Assembly (NCBI RefSeq): GCF_002282895.1 | Contig: NZ_NRRB01000007.1 | Location: forward strand, 85,363 to 149,362 | Source of the DNA: Paraferrimonas haliotis | Lineage (GTDB): Bacteria > Pseudomonadota > Gammaproteobacteria > Enterobacterales > Shewanellaceae | Direction: 5' to 3' | DNA length: 64,000 nt | Part shown: positions 1-8,861 of the stretch, piece after piece | Position numbering within the stretch: the stretch's first letter is position 1 | Layout of the letters: each line of letters starts with the position of its first letter | Notes under the pieces: model-generated | Database searches by the model: none | Told to the model about the DNA's origin: nothing | What the model saw: only the letters and a program-made list of their open reading frames with translations | Translations under genes and position numbers: made by a program

Positions 1-1
1 G

Positions 2-301
2 ATGGAAGGTATGGTGCAGTCTCTTAATGTCTCTGTTGCCACCGCTTTAATTTTGTATGAAGCTCAATTGCAACGCAAAAAAGCGGGCTTATACGAACAG
101 CGCACCATCGACCAAGACACATGTCAGCGACTTCTTTTTGAAGGTGGTCACCCCATCTTTGCTAAAGCGTGTCGTCGTAAAGGACTTCCCTACCCCAAAG
201 TCGATGAAAATGGGCAAATCGTAGCAAGTGAAGACTGGTGGCAAAAAATGCAAATGAGCCAGGATTCTTGGCAACACTTAGACGACGACAGTAGCGACTG
301 A
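2..301 (+). CDS. trmH: tRNA (guanosine(18)-2'-O)-methyltransferase, C-terminal part
   Basis: This is the C-terminal 99 residues of TrmH, a SPOUT-class enzyme that 2'-O-methylates G18 in the tRNA D-loop. The gene is cut by the left edge of the window, so its true start is not visible. The sequence GMVQSLNVSVA near the beginning is the SAM-binding trefoil-knot motif of the SPOUT family. It is followed by the TrmH-specific tail with LLFEGGHP and RKGLPYP, which I recognise from the E. coli protein. In E. coli trmH lies next to recG. Here recG is one gene away, so the neighbourhood agrees. The family assignment is secure. Confidence 0.93.
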   Translation: MEGMVQSLNVSVATALILYEAQLQRKKAGLYEQRTIDQDTCQRLLFEGGHPIFAKACRRKGLPYPKVDENGQIVASEDWWQKMQMSQDSWQHLDDDSSD

Positions 302-303
302 CA

Positions 304-323
304 GAGGTTAGACCTCTAACCTC
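304..323 (+). terminator. short perfect hairpin after trmH
   Basis: GAGGTTAG and CTAACCTC form an 8-bp perfect stem with an ACCT loop three bases after the trmH stop codon. There is no strong T-run behind it (CGAATTT), so it may be a weak terminator or an mRNA 3'-end stabiliser. Confidence 0.4.
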
Positions 324-413
324 CGAATTTATGCGGCTTTCAAGGCCTTTTATCTCTGTTTATTAACAACTTGCTAACGGACACATAACTGCATTATCCT
401 TACAATTCGCCTC

Positions 414-450
414 TATAATTAAGAATTTGTCTGTAGGTTGAGCTTTCAAC
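414..450 (+). promoter_or_regulatory. candidate promoter and inverted repeat before the acyl-CoA synthetase
   Basis: TATAAT at 414-419 is a perfect -10 hexamer, but no good -35 lies 17 bp upstream, which suggests an activator-dependent or weak promoter. GTTGA-GCTT-TCAAC at 437-450 is an inverted repeat just after the expected start point and could be an operator. The regulator is not known from sequence alone. Confidence 0.4.
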
Positions 451-487
451 TGTTGCGACAAACCAAAAAATTGCAAGGTATGAAGTG

Positions 488-2143
488 ATGCAAGAAACTG
501 TCAAGACTCCACTCGAAATGCTCGACCATTGGGTCGATGTTCAGGGCGATAAGATCTATTTACGCCAACCCATTAACGGTCAATATGTCGACTTTACTTG
601 GCAGCAAGTAAAGCAAAAAGCACAACAACTCGCTGGCGGTTTGCGCCATTTAGGGTTAAAGCCCGGCGATAAAGTCGCCATACTTTCGAAAAACTGTGCC
701 GAATGGTTCATCACAGATTTTGCCCTCATGATGGGCGGTTATGTGAGCGTGCCGATTTACCCCACCGCCAATGCATCCACCATTAGCTATGTCATCAAAC
801 ACAGTGAAGCAAAAGCTGTGTTCGTTGGTAAGCTCGATTACTGGAAAGATCAGGAGCCTGGCGTCGGCGGCGATATTTTACGCTTGGCCATGCCTTACGA
901 CACCATGCCAGCACAATATCAATGGGATGCCCTGCTCTCGGTTGGCGAGCCGTTGACAGACTACCCATACCCCGAGCTCGACTCGCTGATGACATTGATT
1001 TACACCTCTGGCAGCACCGGTAACCCCAAAGGGGTGATGCACAGCTACGCAGGTTTTTGCCAAACGGCGGAGCAAGTGGGCAAACACCTAAACGGAAGCT
1101 CTGACGATCGCGTTCTTAGCTACCTGCCTTTGGCACATATCACTGAACGCACCTACATCCAAGGATCTTCGTTTTATATCGGCGGTACTGTTTCATTCGC
1201 CGAGTCATTAGATACTTTTGTTGACGATGTAAAGCGTGCTAAACCGACCCTGTTCTTATCGGTGCCTCGTCTGTGGACGGTCTTCCAACAAAATGTCATC
1301 GCCAAAATTGGCGCCACTAAGTTGAATGTTTTGCTGAGCATTCCAATTCTAGGCGGTATTGTTGCCAAAAAGATTAGAACGGAATTAGGGCTTAACCACG
1401 CTCGTGTTTTAGGTTGTGGCTCAGCGCCGGTTTCACCGCTGCTGCTGCAATGGTATCGACGCATCGGGATGAACATTACCGAAGCTTGGGGCATGTCTGA
1501 AAACTGCGCCTACGCCACGCTAAACTACCCGTTCCAAGCTAATAAGATTGGCACCGTAGGTAAAGCTGGTTTGAACTGCGACGTTAAAATCGGTGAAGGT
1601 GACGAGTTATTGTTTAAATCTCCGGGCAATATGCTTGGTTATTACAAACAACCGGAAGCGACTGCAGAGACCTTTACAGAAGACGGCTATTTGCGCACGG
1701 GCGATTGCGCGTCTATCGATGCAGATGGATACGTAAACATAACCGGACGAGTTAAAGATAACTTTAAGTCGGCTAAAGGAAAATACATCGCACCGGTTCC
1801 TATTGAGCGTAAACTCGCCCAAAACACCAACATTGAATTAATGTGTGTAATTGGCTCTGGACTGCCGCATCCGGTGGCATTGATTCAATTGTCGGATGCT
1901 GCTGCAAGTGCTGATCGAGAGACAATTCGTGCCTCGTTAAAAGAAACCATGGATTTGGTTAATCCAACCTTAGAATCCCACGAAATTCTCGATGCCATGG
2001 TGGTGGTTAGTGAGAAATGGGAAATTGAAAACGACGTGCTCACCCCAACCTTAAAGATTAAGCGTCACGTACTCGAGCAGCGATTCAATGAGCTTGTAGA
2101 CGGCCAACGCAAAGCCGTAGTTAAGTGGCAAGATGAGCTTTAA
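488..2143 (+). CDS. AMP-dependent long-chain acyl-CoA synthetase-like protein
   Basis: This is a 551-residue member of the adenylate-forming (ANL) superfamily. These enzymes activate a carboxylic acid with ATP to an acyl-AMP and then transfer it to CoA. The phosphate-binding loop YTSGSTGNPKG lies near residue 172. The acceptor region has YLRTGD followed by a GRVKDNFKSAKGKYIAP segment that carries the hinge and the catalytic-lysine region typical of the long-chain (FadD15/FAA-like) branch. I chose ATG 488, which has AAGG nine bases upstream; GTG 485 in the same frame is possible. The substrate cannot be read from the sequence, and long-chain fatty acid is the family-based guess. It sits between trmH and recG, which are unrelated in function, so it is probably transcribed alone. 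Confidence 0.85.
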   Translation: MQETVKTPLEMLDHWVDVQGDKIYLRQPINGQYVDFTWQQVKQKAQQLAGGLRHLGLKPGDKVAILSKNCAEWFITDFALMMGGYVSVPIYPTANASTISYVIKHSEAKAVFVGKLDYWKDQEPGVGGDILRLAMPYDTMPAQYQWDALLSVGEPLTDYPYPELDSLMTLIYTSGSTGNPKGVMHSYAGFCQTAEQVGKHLNGSSDDRVLSYLPLAHITERTYIQGSSFYIGGTVSFAESLDTFVDDVKRAKPTLFLSVPRLWTVFQQNVIAKIGATKLNVLLSIPILGGIVAKKIRTELGLNHARVLGCGSAPVSPLLLQWYRRIGMNITEAWGMSENCAYATLNYPFQANKIGTVGKAGLNCDVKIGEGDELLFKSPGNMLGYYKQPEATAETFTEDGYLRTGDCASIDADGYVNITGRVKDNFKSAKGKYIAPVPIERKLAQNTNIELMCVIGSGLPHPVALIQLSDAAASADRETIRASLKETMDLVNPTLESHEILDAMVVVSEKWEIENDVLTPTLKIKRHVLEQRFNELVDGQRKAVVKWQDEL

Positions 2144-2162
2144 ATCTTAGCGCCACTAGCCA

Positions 2163-2214
2163 TACCACCAAAGTCTGGTTAATATATGTATATGTTTACA
2201 GTGCTTTGGTGGTA
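2163..2214 (+). promoter_or_regulatory. inverted repeat in the recG leader overlapping the ribosome-binding region
   Basis: TACCACCAAAG (2163-2173) and CTTTGGTGGTA (2204-2214) are a perfect 11-bp inverted pair with a 30-base AT-rich loop. The right arm holds the only purine-rich segment (GGTGG) before the TTG start of recG at 2220, so pairing would hide the likely Shine-Dalgarno sequence. Confidence 0.5.
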
Positions 2215-2219
2215 ACTAC

Positions 2220-4295
2220 TTGCAGAGTTTAGATAATGTCGCCGTAACCGAACTCAAAGGGGTCGGCAATAAATTAGCTGAGAAACTCGAAAAGTTGGGC
2301 GTGAAAAGCGTCCAAGACCTGTTATTTCACCTGCCTTTACGCTATCAAGATCGCACCCGCATTACCCCGATTAATGATTTAATCAGTGGCAGCTACACCA
2401 GCATTGAAGGGGAGATCATTGGCTCCAATCTAAGCTATGGCCGTCGGCGTATGTTAACCGTGCAAGTCGCCGACGCTTCTGGGCGTATCACGCTGCGCTT
2501 TTTTAATTTTTCAAATGCCCAAAGAGAAGGACTCAAAAATGGGCTAACCATCCGCGCGTTTGGAGAAATCCGACGGGGCATGTCGAGCTTAGAGATCATT
2601 CATCCTGAGTATCGCTTACAACAAGAGCCTGCCGCCGACACATTAGAAGAAACCCTCACACCGGTATACCCTACTACAGAAGGCTTAAAGCAACTCAATT
2701 TAAGGAAGCTAACCGACCAAGCGTTAGCCCTGCTCACCGAAGAAAATTTGCATGAGTGGCTACCGCAAGCTTACCGGCCTAACTCATTATCTTTGGCTGC
2801 AGCGCTGCGATTGTTGCACCGACCTTTACCAGACGTGTCACTAGAGCAACTTGAAGCGGGAACACATCCGGCTCAGCATCGATTAGTACTTGAGGAGCTA
2901 ACGGCTCATAGCTTAAGTATGATGCAACTGAAGCAAAAATCTCGTGCCCACCAAGCGGCGGTATTAACGCAAAACCAACAGCTGAGCCAAAGCCTGTTAA
3001 AACAACTCAGTTTTACCCCAACCAATGCTCAGCAGCGCGTGGTCAAAGAAATCAATAACGACCTTGCACAAGCCAATCCAATGATGCGTCTTGTTCAAGG
3101 TGACGTGGGTTCGGGGAAAACCTTAGTAGCGGCACTCGCAGCACTTACCTGTATTGGGTCAGGCAAGCAGGTCGCGCTTATGGCACCAACCGAGTTGTTG
3201 GCCGAACAACATGCGATTAACTTTCAACAATGGTTTGATGAGCTGGGCATCTCCATCGCTTGGCTCGCAGGCAAGCTTAAAACCAAACAACGCAATCAAG
3301 CGCTTGCCGATATCGCCAGCGGCGATGCTCGAATGGTGGTCGGTACCCACGCCATATTTCAAGAACAAGTGACGTTTAACGAATTGGGGCTTATTATCAT
3401 CGATGAACAGCACCGCTTCGGTGTCCATCAGCGTTTGAGCCTAATCGATAAGGGAGCAAACCACGGTTACGTACCTCATCAACTGATTATGACCGCAACA
3501 CCGATTCCGAGAACCCTAGCCATGACGGCTTACGCCGACTTGGATACCTCAATCATCGATGAGCTTCCTCCCGGTCGTACCCCGATAACCACCGTCGCCA
3601 TCCCTAATACTCGGCGCCAGCAAATTATTGACCGCGTCCGTCAAGTAGCGCTTGAAGACAAGCGCCAAGTGTATTGGGTGTGCACGTTAATCGATGAATC
3701 CGAAGTGTTGTCATGCGAAGCCGCCGAAGATACCCACCAAGCTTTAATGGAAGCATTGCCAGAGCTTAACGTTGGTTTAGTCCATGGCCGAATGAAAGCC
3801 GCTGAAAAGCAGCAGGTTATGGAGAAATTTAAATCGGGAGAGCTGGACCTTTTAGTCGCAACTACTGTCATAGAAGTAGGTGTTGATGTTCCAAACGCCA
3901 GTTTAATGATTATTGAAAACCCAGAACGCTTAGGTTTAGCTCAACTGCATCAGCTTCGCGGACGAGTGGGGCGAGGCTCAGTAGCCAGCCATTGCGTACT
4001 CTTATATCAAGCCCCACTCTCACAAACAGCCACTAAACGGCTGGGGGTTCTAAGAGACAGTAACGATGGTTTTGTTATTGCGCAAAAAGATTTAGAGATT
4101 AGAGGTCCCGGCGAAGTGCTTGGAACCAAGCAAACCGGATTGGCCACCATGAAAGTGGCCGACTTGGTGCGAGACCAAGACCTAATACCAAACGCCCAAG
4201 AATTGGCGCAACGCTTAATTCAGGAGTACCCTGAGGTAGTAGCGCCATTGATCAAACGATGGTTGGGCAATCGTCAAATATACAGCCAAGCTTAG
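2220..4295 (+). CDS. recG: ATP-dependent DNA helicase RecG
   Basis: RecG is the 3'-5' branch-migration helicase that remodels stalled replication forks and Holliday junctions. The 691-residue product has the usual length. It begins with the helix-hairpin-helix and OB 'wedge' region, where GVGNKLAEKL and LPLRYQDRTR are characteristic. Two helicase lobes follow: Walker A GDVGSGKT near residue 295, DEQHRF (motif II) near 394, MTATPIPRTL (motif III), and the C-terminal lobe with TTVIEVGVDVPNA and QLRGRVGRG (motif VI). The start is TTG at 2220, chosen because the N-terminus aligns with other RecG proteins and no ATG fits. The ribosome-binding site is weak and lies in an inverted repeat, which suggests low or controlled translation. 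Confidence 0.96.
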   Translation: MQSLDNVAVTELKGVGNKLAEKLEKLGVKSVQDLLFHLPLRYQDRTRITPINDLISGSYTSIEGEIIGSNLSYGRRRMLTVQVADASGRITLRFFNFSNAQREGLKNGLTIRAFGEIRRGMSSLEIIHPEYRLQQEPAADTLEETLTPVYPTTEGLKQLNLRKLTDQALALLTEENLHEWLPQAYRPNSLSLAAALRLLHRPLPDVSLEQLEAGTHPAQHRLVLEELTAHSLSMMQLKQKSRAHQAAVLTQNQQLSQSLLKQLSFTPTNAQQRVVKEINNDLAQANPMMRLVQGDVGSGKTLVAALAALTCIGSGKQVALMAPTELLAEQHAINFQQWFDELGISIAWLAGKLKTKQRNQALADIASGDARMVVGTHAIFQEQVTFNELGLIIIDEQHRFGVHQRLSLIDKGANHGYVPHQLIMTATPIPRTLAMTAYADLDTSIIDELPPGRTPITTVAIPNTRRQQIIDRVRQVALEDKRQVYWVCTLIDESEVLSCEAAEDTHQALMEALPELNVGLVHGRMKAAEKQQVMEKFKSGELDLLVATTVIEVGVDVPNASLMIIENPERLGLAQLHQLRGRVGRGSVASHCVLLYQAPLSQTATKRLGVLRDSNDGFVIAQKDLEIRGPGEVLGTKQTGLATMKVADLVRDQDLIPNAQELAQRLIQEYPEVVAPLIKRWLGNRQIYSQA

Positions 4296-4316
4296 TTGCA
4301 TAAATCAGGAGTATTC

Positions 4317-5195
4317 ATGCAAACCAACCCAGAAGATCGATTAATACCACAAGCTGCCGGCCGTGGAGCCAATCAAATCGCAATCGTGGTGATTATCGCA
4401 GTAATCGCACTGTCTATTGCGGCTTACATATACTTTAGCAAAGACCAATCCACTCAAAATGAACCTGAGCCCATCATAGTCGAAACCACACTACCGCAAG
4501 AGCCCTTGCCTGTAGAAGCCGATATTACAGAGCCTGAAGAGCTCACAATTGAAGAGCCGGTGCAGCTGCCAGAAATCGCGCCTGAGGTGGAGCCACAACC
4601 GATTGAGCCGGTTAATCCTCTGCCGCCATTATCTGATAGCGATCAGTTCACCAAAGAAACCATTGAGTCTGTCGCAGACGGCATGACCTTCGATAGCTAC
4701 TTGACCGACAATGCCGTGCTCAGAAAATTTGTGGTATTTGTTGATAACGTAGCCCAAGGCGAGCTTAATCATAAGGTTTCCCCCGTCAACGGACCTAAAG
4801 ACAGCTTTAATGCCGTTGAGGTAAACAATCGAATTTACTTGGATCCCGATAGCTATCATCGTTATGATTTTTATGCGGAATTTCTCAATCAATTGGATGA
4901 GCAAGAAATAGGACAAGCCTTAATAGAGCTTAAACCTCTTATCAACGAAGCCTTTACAGAACTGGGGTACCAAGACGTTAGCTTTGATCAGCGTTTAGAT
5001 AACGCCATCGAACAAATGTTAGCAGCTCCTGTCATAACAGGGGCCATAGAGCTCACCTCTGTGAGCGTCAATTATCAGTTCGCCGATCCCGAGCTAGAAG
5101 CCTTGCCGCCGGCCCAAAAATTAATGATTCGGATGGGTCCAGAAAACAGCGCTAAAGTAAAAGCCGCTCTAAAACGCTTAAAAGCACAGTTATAA
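4317..5195 (+). CDS. DUF3014 family membrane-anchored protein
   Basis: This is a 292-residue protein that I place in the DUF3014 family, whose function is unknown. It has a short cytoplasmic N-terminus, one membrane helix at about residues 20-40 (IAIVVIIAVIALSIAAYIYF), a long acidic Pro/Glu-rich linker, and a conserved C-terminal domain containing the LRKFVVFVDNVAQGEL and DSYHRYDFYAEFL segments. The C-terminal domain should lie in the periplasm. ATG 4317 is chosen because AGGAG lies five bases upstream; an in-frame TTG directly after the recG stop is less likely. It begins 21 bases after recG and may be co-transcribed with it. The linker composition suggests a spacer through the periplasm. 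Confidence 0.75.
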   Translation: MQTNPEDRLIPQAAGRGANQIAIVVIIAVIALSIAAYIYFSKDQSTQNEPEPIIVETTLPQEPLPVEADITEPEELTIEEPVQLPEIAPEVEPQPIEPVNPLPPLSDSDQFTKETIESVADGMTFDSYLTDNAVLRKFVVFVDNVAQGELNHKVSPVNGPKDSFNAVEVNNRIYLDPDSYHRYDFYAEFLNQLDEQEIGQALIELKPLINEAFTELGYQDVSFDQRLDNAIEQMLAAPVITGAIELTSVSVNYQFADPELEALPPAQKLMIRMGPENSAKVKAALKRLKAQL

Positions 5196-5336
5196 GCGCC
5201 TCCCATTAATCATCGCCGCCAAACCATTTTTGAGCGGCGATGTTGCCTCTGAAACCCTTGTTAACAACTTTATATTTGACTTATTTTTCAATCTGGTGAA
5301 TAAAGTTACAGACATTTAGCAAGGTAGAAAAAAATA

Positions 5337-7406
5337 ATGAAAAAATCTTTTTTAGCAATTGCAGTAGCGTCGTTGCTCGCAGTAGGTTGCAGCACCGACA
5401 AACAAGTTTCTAACGACAGTGAAACCGTTTCTGCAGCAATCCCAGCAAAAGCAGAGTTGGGTAGCTTTGGGGTAGATTTAAGCGCTCGTAACTTGGCCGT
5501 TAAGCCGGGTGATGACTTCTTTATGTACGCCAGCGGTACTTGGTATGACAACTTTGAGATGCCGGCAGATAAAACCCGTTACGGAGCGTTCACCGCACTT
5601 GGCGAGCGCAGCGAAAAACGCGTTAAAGAAATCATTGACGATATCGCCTCGCGCAGCGATTTAAATGCCGAAGAGCAGCTGATAGCGGATTTTTATCAAT
5701 CCTACATGGATACGGATACCATTAACGCTTTGGGGCTAAAACCTATCCAAGCGACGCTTGATCAAATTCAACAAGCCAATAATACCGATGATTTAACCAA
5801 ACTTTTTGGTCAAGCTTGGTTAACCGGTACCAACTCGCCAATAGCCGGTGGTATGTGGTTCAACCGTCTTGATCCAAATAAATACGAATTATCCCTCGGC
5901 GCAAGTGGCCTAGGCTTACCTGATCGCTCCTACTATCTAGAAGAAGGTGAGCGTTTCGCCGGCATTCGAGATGCATATCTTGCCCATATGGCTACTATGT
6001 TAGCTTTTGCTGGCGAAAAAGACGCTGAGTCCAAAGCGAAAGCAATTTTGGATCTTGAAACTAAGATAGCTCAAGCGCAATGGCCTCGTGAAAAACGTCG
6101 TAACCGCGATCTCACCTTAAACCAAATAAAACGCGAAGATTTAGCTAACGAATATCCAAACTTTAATTGGGATTTGTTCTTCGCTCAAACCGGTTACAAG
6201 GTCCCTCAGCTTAACATGACCCAACCTGAGCCAATTAATGCCATGATCGGTTTAGTGAACAACGAGTCATTAGATACTTGGAAAGCTTACCTAACCTATC
6301 ACACCATCAGTGGTAACGCGGGTTATTTAGCGGAAGATGTCTATCAGGCGAACTTCGACTTCTACGGCAAAACCTTAAGTGGTCAAGAACAGCCTCAGCC
6401 TCGCTGGAAACGTGCTGTGGCTGAAATGTCAGGCACTCAATCTCTAGGCTTCGCCATAGGCAAAGTATACGTCAACCGTTACTTCCCAGAGTCCTCGAAG
6501 AAGCAGATGGCGGAGTTGGTTGAGAATTTACGTAAAGCTTTGGGCGAACGCATCGATGGCTTAGACTGGATGAGTGCTGAGACTAAGGTGAATGCTCAAG
6601 CTAAGCTTGCCGCCTTTAACCCTAAAATTGGCTACCCGGATGTTTGGCAATCGTTTGATGGCTTAGAGCTGACCAACAAGGACTTACTCGGTAATGTTCA
6701 AAACATGCGTCAATTCTTCATGGCAGACAGTGTGGCTAAAGAGTTACAGAAAACCGACCGCAATCGTTGGGGCATGACACCGCAACGAGTGAATGCTTAT
6801 TACAATAGCTCCTTTAATGAAATCGTATTTCCAGCCGCCATTTTACAACCGCCGTTTTTCGATCCTAATGCCGATCCGGCAGTGAACTATGGTGGCATTG
6901 GTGCTGTAATCGGTCATGAGATGGGACATGGCTTTGATGATCAAGGCTCTAAGTCTGACGCCAACGGTATTCAACGCAATTGGTGGACCGATGATGACAG
7001 AGCTGCTTTTGAAGCAAAAGCCGACGCGTTAGCCGCACAATACAGTAAGTACGAGCCTATTCCGGGCAACTTCGTTAACGGCCGCAATAGTTTAGGTGAG
7101 AACATTGGCGATGTAGGTGGTATTGCCATGGCCTACCATGCCTACCAACTAAGCCTTAACGGGAAAGAAGCGCCAATTATCGATGGTTTAACCGGTGACC
7201 AACGCTTCTTCCTTGCTTGGGCTCAAGTATGGAAAGAAAAGCGCACCGAGCAAAGCATGCTAAATCAGCTTCGTGCGGGTACTCATGCACCTGGCCGCTA
7301 CCGCGCTTTAGCCCCTCGAAATCACGATGCTTGGTATAAAGCATTTGATGTGAAACCGGGCGACAAGCTTTATCTTCCAGAAGAAGAACGAGTCCGTATT
7401 TGGTAA
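5337..7406 (+). CDS. M13 family zinc metallopeptidase (PepO/neprilysin-like lipoprotein)
   Basis: This is a 689-residue secreted metallo-endopeptidase of the neprilysin (M13) family. The zinc-binding motif HEMGH (HExxH) lies near residue 526, and GENIGDVGG near residue 586 supplies the third ligand (ExxxD). NAYYNSSFNEIVFPAAILQPPFF is the substrate-binding signature region. The N-terminus MKKSFLAIAVASLLAVGC is a lipoprotein signal with the Cys at residue 18, so the enzyme is predicted to be lipid-anchored in the cell envelope and to face the periplasm or the outside. ATG 5337 has a GGT-containing purine tract upstream. A bidirectional terminator follows at 7421. Homologues cut small peptides; the natural substrate here is not known. 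Confidence 0.93.
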   Translation: MKKSFLAIAVASLLAVGCSTDKQVSNDSETVSAAIPAKAELGSFGVDLSARNLAVKPGDDFFMYASGTWYDNFEMPADKTRYGAFTALGERSEKRVKEIIDDIASRSDLNAEEQLIADFYQSYMDTDTINALGLKPIQATLDQIQQANNTDDLTKLFGQAWLTGTNSPIAGGMWFNRLDPNKYELSLGASGLGLPDRSYYLEEGERFAGIRDAYLAHMATMLAFAGEKDAESKAKAILDLETKIAQAQWPREKRRNRDLTLNQIKREDLANEYPNFNWDLFFAQTGYKVPQLNMTQPEPINAMIGLVNNESLDTWKAYLTYHTISGNAGYLAEDVYQANFDFYGKTLSGQEQPQPRWKRAVAEMSGTQSLGFAIGKVYVNRYFPESSKKQMAELVENLRKALGERIDGLDWMSAETKVNAQAKLAAFNPKIGYPDVWQSFDGLELTNKDLLGNVQNMRQFFMADSVAKELQKTDRNRWGMTPQRVNAYYNSSFNEIVFPAAILQPPFFDPNADPAVNYGGIGAVIGHEMGHGFDDQGSKSDANGIQRNWWTDDDRAAFEAKADALAAQYSKYEPIPGNFVNGRNSLGENIGDVGGIAMAYHAYQLSLNGKEAPIIDGLTGDQRFFLAWAQVWKEKRTEQSMLNQLRAGTHAPGRYRALAPRNHDAWYKAFDVKPGDKLYLPEEERVRIW

Positions 7407-7420
7407 CTTAAATACGCACT

Positions 7421-7459
7421 AAAAAACCGCCATTGAGCCCAGCTTAATGGCGGTTTTTT
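7421..7459. terminator. bidirectional rho-independent terminator
   Basis: AAAAAACCGCCATT (7421-7434) pairs perfectly with AATGGCGGTTTTTT (7446-7459) around an 11-base loop. It has U-runs in both directions and separates the M13 peptidase (plus) from the convergent liu/sco operon (minus). Confidence 0.9.
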
Positions 7460-7475
7460 TATACCTTATCAACCT

Positions 7476-8132
7476 CTAGAAAGCCATTTCCGGCACATGA
7501 TCAGGTACTACGAGTTGCGCTTCTGTTTTCGCGATGATTTCTTCAACACTCACACCCGGCGCTCGCTCCACTAAATGAAACGCCCCTTCTTTAATTTCAA
7601 GATAAGCTAGGTCAGTAACCACTTTCTTAATACAGCCTGCACCGGTTAGAGGCAAAGTACACTGCGGCAGTATTTTTGAGTTACCCTTTTTATCCGCATG
7701 CATCATGGTGACAATGATGTTATCTGCACCAGCAACCAGATCCATTGCACCGCCCATGCCTTTAATGAGCTTTCCAGGTATCATCCACGAGGCAATATTG
7801 CCCTGTACATCCACTTCAAACGCACCTAACACGGTAAGGTCAACGTGACCTCCGCGGATCATGGCGAAACTCTCTGCGCTTGAAAAGAATGAGGCCCCCG
7901 TAACTGCCGTTACCGTTTGCTTGCCTGCATTGATTAAGTCCGGGTCTAACGTTTCCTCTGTCGGAAATTCACCCATGCCAAGCAAACCATTTTCAGACTG
8001 CAGCATCACTTCCATTCCCTCTGGAATGTAGTTGGCCACCAGTGTTGGAATACCAATGCCCAGATTTACGTAGTAACCGTCTTGCAGCTCCTGCGCCACC
8101 CGTTGCGCCAACTGTTCTCTTGATAATGCCAT
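7476..8132 (-). CDS. scoB: 3-oxoacid CoA-transferase subunit B
   Basis: This is the beta subunit of a family I CoA-transferase, which moves CoA from succinyl-CoA (or acetyl-CoA) to acetoacetate. The catalytic glutamate is seen in LQSENGLLGMGEFP near residue 46-50, the SENG signature of beta subunits. At 218 residues the length is normal. It is the last gene of the six-gene liu/sco operon, five bases after scoA. In this setting the likely job is to activate the acetoacetate released by HMG-CoA lyase to acetoacetyl-CoA, so that leucine carbon can enter thiolysis. AtoA (acetyl-CoA donor) and ScoB (succinyl-CoA donor) are hard to tell apart by eye, so the symbol is the context-based choice. Confidence 0.88.
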   Translation of the reverse strand: MALSREQLAQRVAQELQDGYYVNLGIGIPTLVANYIPEGMEVMLQSENGLLGMGEFPTEETLDPDLINAGKQTVTAVTGASFFSSAESFAMIRGGHVDLTVLGAFEVDVQGNIASWMIPGKLIKGMGGAMDLVAGADNIIVTMMHADKKGNSKILPQCTLPLTGAGCIKKVVTDLAYLEIKEGAFHLVERAPGVSVEEIIAKTEAQLVVPDHVPEMAF

Positions 8133-8137
8133 GTCTG

Positions 8138-8839
8138 TTACCCTGCCTTAATCGTGCGTTGCTCAATGCGTTTTTCAAACTGACCTTGGATCACTCGGTC
8201 AACGTAAATACCAGGCGTATGAATGTGGTTTGGATCCAACTCACCCGCAGCGACAATTTCTTCCACTTCCACCACAGTGACTTTTCCTGCTGTTGCCATC
8301 ATGGGGTTAAAATTGGCAGCGGTATGACGAAATACTAGATTACCCATGGTATCGGCTTTCCAAGCCTTTACTAAGGCAAAATCCGCGCTAAGCGAAGGTT
8401 CGAGTACATAGTTACGACCATCAATTGTGCGAGTCTCTTTACCCTCAGCAACCGGAGTACCAAAGCCGGTTGCTGTGAAAAATGCGGGAATACCCGCGCC
8501 ACCCGCTCGAATTTTCTCAGCAAGTGTTCCTTGAGGCGTCAAAATCACTTCCAGCTCACCGGATAGCATTTGTCGCTCAAATTCGGCATTTTCGCCGACG
8601 TAGGATGCAATCATGGTTTTAATTTGTCGATTTTGAAGCAATAGCCCCAATCCGAAATCATCAACGCCCGCATTATTTGAGATTGCGGTTAACCCTTTAA
8701 TGGGCATTTGCGTCATGGTGTTAATAAGCCCTTCAGGAATACCGCATAACCCAAACCCGCCAACCATGATAGTCATGTCACTGCTGAGTCCTGCCAATGC
8801 TTCCTGATAATTGTTCACCACTTTATTTAAACCGGCCAT
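8138..8839 (-). CDS. scoA: 3-oxoacid CoA-transferase subunit A
   Basis: This is the alpha subunit of the same CoA-transferase. [18 protein letters not shown] near the N-terminus is the family I signature that forms the CoA-binding glycine loop, and the [19 protein letters not shown] segment is typical of alpha subunits. I start it at ATG 8839 (MAGLNKVV), which has AGGA seven bases upstream. An ATG two codons earlier would leave only one base after AGGA. The gene lies 22 bases after liuE and five bases before scoB, so it is translated as part of one message. Confidence 0.88.
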   Translation of the reverse strand: MAGLNKVVNNYQEALAGLSSDMTIMVGGFGLCGIPEGLINTMTQMPIKGLTAISNNAGVDDFGLGLLLQNRQIKTMIASYVGENAEFERQMLSGELEVILTPQGTLAEKIRAGGAGIPAFFTATGFGTPVAEGKETRTIDGRNYVLEPSLSADFALVKAWKADTMGNLVFRHTAANFNPMMATAGKVTVVEVEEIVAAGELDPNHIHTPGIYVDRVIQGQFEKRIEQRTIKAG

Positions 8840-8861
8840 TATCATTTCCTATTTTTTGTTG

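Noticed and set aside
1174..1494. 106-codon minus-strand frame
   Set aside because: It is a shadow of the acyl-CoA synthetase; no promoter or motif.
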